DNA of 64,000 nucleotides from Cristatella mucedo (Eukaryota; Bryozoa; Phylactolaemata; Cristatellidae): contig WPIO01000116.1 of assembly GCA_009760855.2 (NCBI GenBank), positions 994,501-1,058,500 on the forward strand, written 5' to 3'. Each line of letters begins with the position of its first letter. Within the stretch, counting starts at the first letter, position 1. This document shows positions 53,181-64,000 of the stretch, one piece after another. The notes below the pieces were generated by a model that was not told the origin of the DNA, searched no databases, and saw only the letters and a program-made list of their open reading frames with translations. Both the position numbers and the translations under genes were made by a program.

Positions 53181-54903
53181 TTTTGGTTGGACCAAAGTCA
53201 GACAAATATTATTACTTAATTATACCCGTCATACGAATTCGTTTATTCTTTAGATCATATTGTAAGAATACTTTGGAACGTAGTTATGGTGTTAATCGGG
53301 CAGCAATTCGGCTACAATGTAGCATGATCTCGGTTTGCAGTCCTATTTTACTGTAAGTTAGAGACTACGTCAACACAAACAACGTTCCCAAATCTTATAT
53401 GGAACTAGCTCAACAGGTTCACGAGCACTATGTTCTCAACGATTAATCTTCCGTTAATATAAACGAGCAGAGACGCTTCTAATGTCTGACTAAATACCAG
53501 CATAATACTCCATAAATCGATCAAAGACTAATTCAACGACCGGCTGAAAAATTACAGCCTTAAGTGTTCTGACCCTTGATTTGAGCTCCCAACTTCATAT
53601 TCTCTGACTACAGCTTGTACCTACCTTACTCCGAACGGAAGGAAGTACCCTGCTAAATCTTTCTCCGAAAAAAATCTGTCCCATCTTAAAATCTTCAAAT
53701 GTGAATAAAAAAATCTGTACCATCCTAATACCAGCATTAACCAGGCATTACCAAAATCAAGCCACGAAGGCTGAAGCTTGATAATCGCCTACTAGCACCC
53801 ATAGGTTCATAAATCAATGCCAGAAGCTTGCAACTGATCAATTGGGAACCAATGGAAAGTGCTAGATTCAGGCTTCATCAGCATTGATGTAATATTTGTA
53901 TGGAATTTAGGTAATTATTGCCAGGAGCATGGTAGCTTCCTAATTTCTTACCAGAGCCTTAATTTCCAGTGAAACCAGTAGTATAAATATTTTGGCTCAG
54001 AACGTCCAGTTTTTTAACGTCTTAATTAAGGGGCACTAGAAATCCTTAAGCAGAAGACCAGCGGGAAGTTAAAAAAAACGTTGTCTTCAAAGCATTTCCG
54101 ATTGTCCAATTCGTTGATGCCTGAGGAGGTCATTTACCTACTAACCTTTACCGGTGTATTAATCATTATTTTACTGTGCACCGTGCATTTAGACGGATAT
54201 GGCCCAATAAATCTTTTGTGATTACTTCTTCTGAATTACATTTCTTCTCCTGACTTGATCACATCCACCTATTGTAGAGCAGGTTCGATCGCTTAGATTC
54301 TTCATTTATGTGCTCATGAATGCTGACATTATGCTTTCTGCCATTAACTAGACGTGCACGCTCATGTCATCAATAGCTATGTTGTATACGTAATTTACAG
54401 CCCGTGGTGCTACTGACCAGTCGACCGTTCTTACTTTGAAGTAATTATAAAGCACATACAAAGATAGCCAGTTCTCTATTGGTACTATATTAGACGTATT
54501 GTTATTTTCAATAATATTATTACAAACAAGAGTTACCGATGTTGGTTAAAGTTGCATGCTAACCAGCTCCTTCTTACTGACGTCAAGCGTGGCCGCTTGT
54601 GTTCGCCGACATCGACTTTCTCAGCCGAACAGTAATTTATAAATGGGGAATATGATAAGTGAAAGGTCTTCGGGCATGTAATTTTGAATGCGTAATCAGC
54701 TCTCCCCATTCGACACGCTAACGTATTCCTAACATTTAAACAGAGTTTTCACGTCGTGCTGACATCCCTATGCTTTAATTTGCCATTAATTTAAATATGT
54801 GGATCTTGGAATTATGTGAGAGGTATGATCGAATAAAACACAGTGCATATCATTTGCAATCATAAGCAAAAGTAAGAACTTCAAACATAAAACAAATATT
54901 TAG

Positions 54904-54909
54904 TTTATT
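54904..54909 (-). terminator. Poly(A) signal, unit C zinc-finger gene
   Basis: Minus-strand AATAAA at the same distance from the stop codon as in unit B. Confidence 0.65.
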
Positions 54910-54950
54910 CTCAATCAACCTCCATCTTTACCCGTCTGACTGCAGTGTAA

Positions 54951-57900
54951 TTACGAAACGTTGTGACAGTTCTTCTGGTGGGTCTTTAAGTATTGCCTTC
55001 GAGTGTAGGCAACATCACATTTATCACAGGCAAAAGGACGTTCTCCAGTGTGAACCAGTTGGTGAGAGCTAAGATGGTCCCTGCGTGCAAAGGTTTGTTC
55101 ACACACTGAGCATGCATAGGGTCTCTCGCCCGTATGAGTCATCAAGTGACTGCTCAAATGTGCAGACTGCGTAAATTTCTTGTCGCAGTACGTGCATTCG
55201 TAGGGCCTTTCTCCTGTGTGGGTTCTGACGTGTGCCTTTAAATTGCACGCCTGAGAGAAAACCTTGCCGCATGACTCACAACTGTACTCCTTTTTCACAC
55301 GGCTGTCCAATATTGTATCATTGTTTTCTTCTTTAATCGATAGCCTGACACGTTTGCTCGTGGTTTCTCCAGACTCACTTTCATGTAGGGTCGGATCATT
55401 CGCAATCTCCATCGTGTCAATCGGTTCAGGGTTTGCAGGTGCCCGGCGTTTCCTTGAAGGAATTTGCCTCTCTTCAGAATGTCCTGTTAAGTTGGATGGT
55501 TTACGAGCTGGCTCAGCAATACTGGGAGCTTTGTCGAGATCATTACTGTTGAATTCAGATGATGGTGGGCTTTGCGAATGCTGTGACTTTAGCTCAGTTT
55601 CTACAATAGTTGAAATATAATATGTTAATATTGTCATCGCAAACAATAAGGAGAACTTTATTTTATGGGAAATATGTTGGGAGTAATCCGTACAATATTC
55701 CTGTCTCTGTCGTAATAGCCAATATGCTAAACTATTGGCAGTAAATCAAATTATTTTGTAAAAGTGAAACGTCCGCCACATACAATTTTTCTAAGAAAAT
55801 CAGGACGTTAAACTGCTGATGGGATGTCACAGTCTTTAATCAGTCAATATCTCCACAGATTTTGCGCTTTACTTGGATAGCACAGCATTTCTTACGAAAT
55901 CCTTCACACGGTTCAGTTAGAAGCGGTTAGACCTGCACCCCTACATTATAAATGTGCAGTGGGTGGAATGTTTTATTTTCCTTGTTCGGACAAGCTGAAA
56001 CCACGTAATTGGTTGATAACTGCTACCACTTTCCATCTTGCCACACTGCAGCCGAAGAGATCACTATTGTACCTATAAGGCAACGGCCTAGGCAAATGTA
56101 TTGGTGACTTATTACTTTGTTATCAGATGATATCCTTGTCTACGTGGAGAGCGTTAGATGAAACTATTGATTGAGTACTTTGGATACAATGATATGGTTC
56201 ATTTTTTTTTAAATTGAACGGCAAAGCCGATGAAAGCATACATACAAGTGGATTGGTATTCGTTTAAAAAACGTAGCTCCGATGCAACACGGCTGGAAAC
56301 AACATGGAAATACCCTAACGTGTCATACATTTTTAATGCCCCCTGATGTTGGTTATTAAGCCTTACAAACTGGCGCGATCAATTTGTATACCTATTTGAG
56401 ATAAAACTCAAGCATGCCAGTTAGATCAGAGCAAGGTGAAGGAGCTCCCCAGCAAAATGGGGACATCCGTTTTTTAAAAGAATTATTATTAATATTTTAG
56501 AACCTAGTAATATGAATACTACCTTTTGTTGTTTGAGCTTATATTGTGGAAGGATTAGTCTTAGCTTGCATTACTCGTCCCTTCAGACAGAGGTCATGGC
56601 TGAGTGATAAGAACCTCTGCATTCTGCAGAAAGACATATTGCTCTCGATTGGCTCCCGGACTACAAACTTCGATTTCATAAATTGACTAGAAACAAGTTG
56701 CTCTGCAAAAGCAATTCCGTTTTTAGGCCATGGAAACTAGAAAACCTGCAATAGTAATAGGCACAAACATAAACTCTCTTATGTTTTGAGATTCCTGATG
56801 GAATAATTTACAGATCCGCTCAGCAGAATCTTTGTCAATTTAAAGTGGGTCACTGTTAGATCAAAAATTAAATTATCTAGAGAATGTGGCAAGTAAGTCG
56901 CGTAAGCATATTATGCACAGGCCAACTTCGCATCGCCTTTGAGGCTTACCAAGAACGTTTTCAAAGTTTCAAGCTAAACCTAACACTGACAGAAACCCAC
57001 AACTTTTGGGTCACTTTACGACTAAAAAACCTTCACACATTACTGAAGCCCGAAATCTACGGATTGTTTCGTTGCAATCTTAGACGTAATGCTGCAGGCA
57101 GCTGACAAGGAAACTTACCCATGTTTTTGTACTCGTCTTCAGCATATTTCCAGAACGCCTGAATTATTTCTACATTGAATAGAATGCCCATATCACTGCA
57201 TCAGCAAACGAAAGGTGTATGACAAATTTCTCTAGAATCTCTAAATACATGTTCGAAACACTTATTCGCTCGGTCAAGAACATCTTTAATCGCAGACGAA
57301 ATTCGATTGCAACTCAGCAGAACGAAATATCTTAGGTCAATAAACACTGAATTTAAACAAGCTGCCACAGTAGTGAGACAATTGGACGAGCTGGCAGACA
57401 AGCATTGATTAAAGCCAAATTATAACTAAGTGCCATCTGCACGAAAGTCGAAACCTAGTCTACAATGACCTAGCAATCTCATCGGAAAGAGGAAGAGCAT
57501 AAAGCTGAAAGGAAGCAACCCAATCACAGAGTCCTGTGTTGCCACAGATTTCAACACTTCCTCGAAGGATGTTTGGAAGCTTAAGTCCATAATCGGGAGT
57601 CTTTTAATGAGATGACTGGTCTTCAGGTCCTTCACCACCTCAGGTCCTGGGTGGACAATAAATTAGCTGTCCCATTTCTCCCATTAAAGACCTATGCCGG
57701 CAGAAGCTTTGGCTCAGCAGGTTCTAGACTGTGGAAGTCGCTCCCACATTTCTTACGAAATGAGAGCTAAGAGTAATTAAATCCTGCAGCCGATTATGAC
57801 TCATTCTTTACAGCGGTCCTGAGCTGCAACTTGCGAGCTAATTACTACCTCAACTGCTCTCCTGACTATGCTATGCTTCCCAATTTCTCTTTGTTGAGTG

Positions 57901-59213
57901 AAACTAAGTCTATTGGCTACCGAATGCGTACCTGAAGCTGCTTAGGCTGTGAGTGTGCTATACAAAACTCTCCTGCATAGCAGTCACATAGTCTTTATGA
58001 CATTGTTAGTTACGAACGGAAATAAATTAAATTGCATTATAAATACCAGTTCGTATTTTGAAGTACTTCTGCTTTTCTCATAGATCTTTATCGCACTTAC
58101 GTTCTTCAGTGAATACTGAGCGGAAATAGTACCCTGACTCATAAGGCCCCCACGTGACTTTCTGGAGTAGCAGACGGCGAATCAATAATTTACTTACATG
58201 CAGGCACAGAAGTACCTCAAGAGATTCCTTTTTTCTCAAGCAGGCAATATAGAAGATTTGTTCAATATCCTAAGTTTATAATTAAAGACTAGAGGCTCTT
58301 AGTTACTGACCAATAATGATTATTTCGTACTAATTCAGTGATGCAAGGGACTTAAAATAAAATATATTGTGACAGCTCAGAAAGATATAGCATAACAGTA
58401 GTAGTCAAACATCCTCAAAGTTTTCAGTGTTCTTCATTGCAAAGAACTTTTGAAATATAACAATAACCGACTTGAATCATTTTTTTTCCGAATGAACAAT
58501 CTGCATAAAATTAAGGATAATTATCTAGTGAGACAGTTTTTCTCAGCAAAGGAGTCCTAAGTTTTCTGACACATGGAGTCACACACAAATTCTAGTCAAG
58601 GGACTCGTGGTAAAACGAAGTCTAACCCAAATTATAGGTAAACGTGTTAGTTGTCACCTTTAAAACAAATATATTTATCTGAAACTGTGTTTTTGTCTCA
58701 TGCTATATTGGCATTTAATTCTAAACATTATTAGGAAAGTGCCAATCGTTACTTACCGATATCTCGATGCAGATCTAGAACGAACTCCCAAAAGAGCTTG
58801 AAATCTACATCGAACGAAATTAAACATGAGTCGGCAACAGTAATCATGGAAATATTCTATAAGCTCCTAATGCACACCCAACAATTTTAAATCAATTTAG
58901 AACAATGCGTGCTATGTAACCTATGCTATAGCCTGCCTGGGCTATCAAAGTGAATGCCAATTTAGCCATGTAGCATAACAACGCTTCGATAGCGGTGCTA
59001 TAGAAGAATCTGATATAAAGAAAAAGCGAATTCAGAGACAGTTAACCGTCGAAATGTACTGCTCACTTCCCACACCCAGCGGGTTGTTCACAGCAAACCT
59101 GAACACTGTTGGTTATTATACTTACCTGGGCTCTTTATGTATTCATTCTCTCTTCTTTTCGGCGAGGATCCTGTTACTTCTTTGCCTCTGTATAGATTGC
59201 TTGACTTAGTCAT
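54951..59213 (-). CDS. Four-finger C2H2 zinc-finger protein, unit C
   Basis: Model: complement(join(54951..55600,57119..57169,58757..58804,59126..59213)), 837 nt, 278 aa. The finger exon translates identically to unit B and both short exons and all splice sites are preserved, so B and C encode the same protein as far as can be read. Upstream, the first coding exon again starts eight bases after a CATTAG acceptor. Either a very recent duplication or ongoing gene conversion explains the identity. Function is as inferred for unit B: nuclear sequence-specific DNA binding through four fingers, partners unknown. Confidence 0.8.
57201..57638 (-). other. Unit C equivalents of the conserved intronic open frames
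   Basis: Same two frames as at 48231-48668, still open with identical predicted products apart from no visible change in the parts compared. Conservation here only reflects the recent duplication. Confidence 0.3.
57686..58028 (+). mobile_element. LINE-A 3' end in the unit C gene intron
   Basis: Copy of the element at 48716-49058 duplicated with the unit. Confidence 0.8.
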
Positions 59214-61382
59214 TGTGATTTCTAATGAAAAAATGGTATTTACATTTGCCGAACCAAAAAACTGTAGCCTACTAAACAAATATATATTTAGTTTCATTTT
59301 AATCCGTACACAGCTCACATTTCTATGCACAAAGTTAGAATCAGTACAACATAGCGTAAAATTACAAGATAATGTAAAAGCTTATTCTTGAAAGCGACAC
59401 AATCCTTTATGTGCACGGTAAACCACTTGCAGTGAAACATAGGATTGATTAATTCATGGTTTGAACAACGACTTTGTGCCCTGAGCTGGTGACAAGCAAC
59501 CGCTCAACCTAGTGTGCAATCACGAAATATACCGAAGCTGTAGAAGACTTTAAAAGTGAGGGACACAACATTGATTTCTATTCACTGCTTTAGTGGCAGC
59601 ACTTTGTGCAGGACTTCGAAAATTGGGGTTAGTAGTGTGATTGAAATGCATACTGGCACTGCCTACCTCAATACTGGCTTTAGTTGCATCTCAACATCCA
59701 GCATACAAACTATAACCGTAAGATCGTGCAATATTAATGTTGTAAATAAATGTTGTGCTTTTGGATGGACAACGTTATTTAAGAATGAAATTATTTTAAT
59801 GATTTCACAGAGAAAACTAGAACATTTCATTGCTATTCAGGATTTTCCTTTAGCTACAAGCTGCAAAAAGGATAGTAGAGTTTGACCATGTTGTAACGCA
59901 GGCAGGGAAACAGTAGCAGCAACAGTGCTCTGCTGCCTCTAAATAAATTGAAGATGAGATTGTCCTCAATGAGAAACGATGTCCATGGAGAGCCAAGGTA
60001 CTAATATAGAATTTGGGTTGCACTAAAATACATTGGAAATAAAAGTTCGGATTTTGAAGTATGTCTTCTTCTCTCACAGACCTTTAGAGGTCTTACGTTC
60101 TTCAGTGAATACTGAGCGGATTTGTGGATCAAATATCTTAGATAGTAACAGGATATGAAACAAACTAAGAAAGGCATGCCATTGTAAGCAATAATTTACC
60201 AGTCAGGTTTGTTCCGATTTCAAAACATTCCTAGAGCTCCTGAGCATCATTGATTTAGGAGCTAGCTAGAATGAATTTTACTTAATCAGATTGCAATGCC
60301 AGAAATAACTTTACAGGCAATGCTTGCACTTTCATTTCTTATTTGCATTACAATTTCAACAATATTTTCAGTATCGCGTTGAATGATTGCTGATGACAGC
60401 CTCAACCTTTTTGCTTCAACAAAAAACTGGTTGAAACATACTGTCTGCCGCACCTTGTTGGGGTCATCCCTGCGGGCTTTCTTTCATTAATACACCTATT
60501 CGATATAATCAGATGAAATAGTGACTGATTTAGTATATTAGCCTCTCAATTCTAAACTTCTTGCAGCAATTTTGAAAGCAATCGACCTATTTTCGAAGTG
60601 GCTACCAAAAACAACTTGCCGTGAGTGGCTGTTATCTTTAGCTCACAAGCACAAAGCCTCCCCTTTAAAAATGTGTACCATCTTACTTTAAATGTCCTAT
60701 TCCAAAAATGGCCCAGGCCTTTATCGTGTACCGTATGAGTCAGTATGAAAACCAAGTGGCCCGTCTAACACCATAATTATTACATTCATTAGTTCCCTTA
60801 ATATTAACAGTAACACAATCGACATACATGTGATAGTCGCTCTGAAGAGCCCCAACCCGAGAACTAAATAATCCCTTTATAATTTGCTGTAAAAAAAAGA
60901 ATGGGCAAGATTTATGCCAGTATATTCTGCAAGAAAAACATATATGACGTATCATGCTACGGCCAGCATGCTACTAAAGGCATGACGACAGAACTGACCA
61001 CCTGTTAGTTGGACCTCAGGCTAGTAACATGAATTTAATCAGGGACAGGGTTCCAGACTAAGAACATAAGAACGGTAAAGACAGGTCCTTAAAGTCAACG
61101 GTAACGTTAGATTGAGACATGCGTAATATGCTTATCCGACGGCATGCTCTGTTTTTATGGATAGTGTCCGTTGCCGTAAGAGCAGCAGCAGACTGTTGGT
61201 ACAAACTTTTAGTATTCATCACCTGAAAATAATACACAGGCTTGACGATGTAATTGAGGTAGACGCTGAGAAAACAGTAGTGCTTGACCGAGCTTTAGAA
61301 GCACGGACTTGGTAGACGTGGACGTTCGAACCAGTGAGTGAAGCGACAAGTGAACAAGAAAAGATTTCAATTGAATGGTATG

Positions 61383-61390
61383 CTTTTATA
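61383..61390 (-). promoter_or_regulatory. TATA box candidate, unit C
   Basis: TATAAAAG in the same context as in units A and B. Confidence 0.4.
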
Positions 61391-63876
61391 AGAGCCCTTC
61401 CTCTTGTAGTCCTAATTGGAGGTAGGTCAGCCGGTATTTTCTCAATTTCAGATATTGCTGCAATTGATTGATCGCGAACTTTGAATCCGTCGTGATCCGC
61501 AGCTATCACTATTTCGGCTGCTGTAACAAGCGGCGCTCATCTTTCTAAATGTTTTAATGGACCCAGCGGCCCTACCGAGCCTAAAAGTGACGAACTGGTG
61601 AAAGCTGGTGCACGCAGTTTTACTGCAAATGCAGAGTTCTATAGGAAGCACCAGATGAGGAACACGTCTTTGAAACAAACAATTAATGAACCCTAGTAAC
61701 CAAAGATGGCAGTGGCAAAACTATATCAGCAACTGCTTACCGGCTGGTAAGCGGACTCGCTTGTCTCAGCAGCTGAGCGACAAGTTTCTCTGAGTGGAAC
61801 GCTCCGAACCGTCTCCGTCGTAATACTGACATTCCCAGCCACCGTCAGCACATTATATTCTGGCATAATCAGATGTCATAAGTCTAAAGTAGCGAGAGCT
61901 AATCCCCTGGCTATGCTATAAACTAAACAAATTAATAATCTAATTATGAGTTAATTTTTAAACCTAATGATCGAATTCTGGTTATATTACTCTACCTTAT
62001 TTGAAGTCAGCGGGCTGCAAAAGCTTTGAAGTCCGTCGAATATTTCGCCTGACGTCATAATCCCGTCACTGTGGCAAGCATATTGTTAGCAGCGTTATCC
62101 TCCGCCTATCGGTGTGGGATGAGAGCTTAGCAGCAGGTTTAGTGACGAACAACTTTTGGTTGGACCAAAGTCAGACAAATATTATTACTTAATTATACCC
62201 GTCATACGAATTCGTTTATTCTTTAGATCATATTGTAAGAATACTTTGGAACGTAGTTATGGTGTTAATCGGGCAGCAATTCGGCTACAATGTAGCATGA
62301 TCTCGGTTTGCAGTCCTATTTTACTGTAAGTTAGAGACTACGTCAACACAAACAACGTTCCCAAATCTTATATGGAACTAGCTCAACAGGTTCACGAGCA
62401 CTATGTTCTCAACGATTAATCTTCCGTTAATATAAACGAGCAGAGACGCTTCTAATGTCTGACTAAATACCAGCATAATACTCCATAAATCGATCAAAGA
62501 CTAATTCAACGACCGGCTGAAAAATTACAGCCTTAAGTGTTCTGACCCTTGATTTGAGCTCCCAACTTCATATTCTCTGACTACAGCTTGTACCTACCTT
62601 ACTCCGAACGGAAGGAAGTACCCCGCTAAAAAAAAAAAAAAAAAAATCTGTCCCATCTTAAAATCTTCAAATGTGAATAAAAAAATCTGTACCATCCTAA
62701 TACCAGCATTAACCAGGCATTACCGAAATCAAGCCACGAAGGCTGAAGCTTGATAATCGCCTACTAGCACCCATAGGTTCATAAATCAATGCCAGAAGCT
62801 TGCAACTGATCAATTGGGAACCAATGGAAAGTGCTAGATTCAGGCTTCATCAGCATTGATGTAATATCTGTATGGAATTTAGGTAATTATTGCCAGGAGC
62901 ATGGTAGCTTCCTAATTTCTTACCAGAGCCTTAATTTCCAGTGAAACCAGTAGTATAAATATTTTGGCTCAGAACGTCCAGATTTTTAACGTCTTAATTA
63001 AGGGGCACTAGAAATCCTTAAGCAGAAGACCAGCGGGAAGTTAAAAAAAACGTTGTCTTCAAAGCATTTCCGATTGTCCAATTCGTTGATGCCTGAGGAG
63101 GTCATTTACCTACTAACCTTTACCGGTGTATTAATCATTATTTTACTGTGCACCGTGCATTTAGACGGATATGGCCCAATAAATCTTTTGTGATTACTTC
63201 TTCTGAGTTACATTTCTTCTCCTGACTTGATCACATCCACCTATTGTAGAGCAGGTTCGATCGCTTAGATTCTTCATTTATGTGCTCATGAATGCTGACA
63301 TTATGCTTTCTGCCATTAACTAGACGTGCACGCTCATGTCATCAATAGCTATGTTGTATACGTAATTTACAGCCCGTGGTGCTACTGACCAGTCGACCGT
63401 TCTTACTTTGAAGTAATTATAAAGCACATACAAAGATAGCCAGTTCTCTATTGGTACTATATTAGACGTATTGTTATTTTCAATAATATTATTACAAACA
63501 AGAGTTACCGATGTTGGTTAAAGTTGCATGCTAACCAGCTCCTTCTTACTGACGTCAAGCGTGGCCGCTTGTGTTCGCCGACATCGACTTTCTCAGCCGA
63601 ACAGTAATTTTATAAATGGGGAATATGATAAGTGAAAGGTCTTCGGGCATGTAATTTTGAATGCGTAATCAGCTCTCCCCATTCGACACGCTAACGTATT
63701 CCTAACATTTAAACAGAGTTTTCACGTCGTGCTGACATCCCTATGCTTTAATTTGCCATTAATTTAAATATGTGGATCTTGGAATTATGTGAGAGGTATG
63801 ATCGAATAAAACACAGTGCATATCATTTGCAATCATAAGCAAAAGTAAGAACTTCAAACATAAAACAAATATTTAG

Positions 63877-63882
63877 TTTATT
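63877..63882 (-). terminator. Poly(A) signal, unit D
   Basis: Minus-strand AATAAA, conserved with the other units. In unit D it lies only 19 nt past the new stop. Confidence 0.55.
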
Positions 63883-63900
63883 CTCAATCAACCTCCATCT

Positions 63901-64000
63901 TTACCCGTCTGACTGCAGTGTAATTACGAAAACGTTGTGACAGTTCTTCTGGTGGGTCTTTAAGTATTGCCTTCGAGTGTAGGCAACATCACATTTATCA
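63901..64000 (-). CDS. 3' end of a C2H2 zinc-finger gene, unit D, with altered stop
   Basis: The last finger end matches unit B, but a run of four A (63928-63931) instead of three shifts the frame just before the stop. Instead of ...CHNVS-stop the frame reads ...CHNVFVITLQSDG and stops at 63903-63901. The fingers themselves would be unaffected. The rest of the gene lies outside the window, so whether unit D is functional cannot be judged. A single-base homopolymer difference is also a typical sequencing error. Confidence 0.6.
   Translation of the reverse strand, partial: DKCDVAYTRRQYLKTHQKNCHNVFVITLQSDG

Larger units (their letters stand above)
45311..54286. repeat. Array unit B (8.98 kb)
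   Basis: A complete unit measured from GATCGCTTAGATTC at 45311 to the same word at 54287. It contains one intact zinc-finger gene, a LINE-A tail, a LINE-B tail, two conserved minus-strand open frames in the 48.2-48.7 kb intron and the conserved upstream segment at 52.5-53.2 kb. Confidence 0.95.
54287..63258. repeat. Array unit C (8.97 kb), near-identical to unit B
   Basis: Same gene, LINE tails and spacers as unit B with very few base differences (for example GGGTCGGATC against GGGTTGGATC in the finger exon linker, a silent change). A run of 19 A at about 62630-62646 replaces the ATCTTTCTCCG stretch found in units A and B. Confidence 0.95.
63259..64000. repeat. Array unit D (start only)
   Basis: It begins with the LINE-B tail and continues through the 3' spacer into the end of a zinc-finger exon, where the window stops. 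The array therefore extends beyond this window. Confidence 0.95.

Noticed and set aside
1-64000. CRISPR arrays, bacterial operons, riboswitches or prophage
   Set aside because: The window shows spliced exons, poly(A) signals and retrotransposons of an animal genome, and no spaced direct repeats of the CRISPR type.

Overview
This is a repeat-dense, AT-leaning animal nuclear DNA window. The evidence is spliced genes with GT-AG introns, tRNA-derived SINEs, CR1/L2-like LINE fragments, C2H2 zinc-finger genes and a DDB2 orthologue. The species cannot be named from sequence alone. A non-vertebrate metazoan is most likely; a large-genome flatworm is one possibility, held weakly.

Layout. 1-2 kb is GC-rich with a short tandem repeat. 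2-15 kb is mostly 3' fragments of LINEs and a SINE family, among which lie three decayed minus-strand C2H2 zinc-finger genes (about 6.0-6.4, 8.7-9.2 and 10.1-11.4 kb). 18.06-26.5 kb holds six well-supported minus-strand exons of DDB2 (UV-damaged-DNA-binding WD40 protein), with introns full of LINE and SINE insertions; a possible first exon is at 28.1-28.3 kb and a weak last-exon candidate at 17.5 kb. 28.6-39.9 kb is gene-poor: an AT-rich tract, SINEs, scrambled or nested LINEs, and at 32.6-33.2 kb a stray copy of the segment found upstream of the zinc-finger genes further right.

39.9-64 kb is a tandem array of a roughly 8.97-kb unit: A (shortened to 5.4 kb), B, C (nearly identical to B) and the start of D. 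Each full unit carries one minus-strand four-finger C2H2 gene. I reconstruct it as four coding exons of 88, 48, 51 and 650 nt, all joined in phase 1, giving 278 codons plus a stop. Unit A has lost both short exons and has a stop before finger 3. Unit D has a frameshift that removes the normal stop. The three old pseudogenes at 6-11 kb share the phase-1 acceptor at the zinc-finger exon, and one keeps an 88-nt first exon, so the whole window looks like a long-lived birth-and-death zinc-finger locus interrupted by DDB2.

Limits: every exon boundary was read by eye from splice motifs, frame continuity and family resemblance. No alignment or search was run. TE family names are by protein resemblance only.
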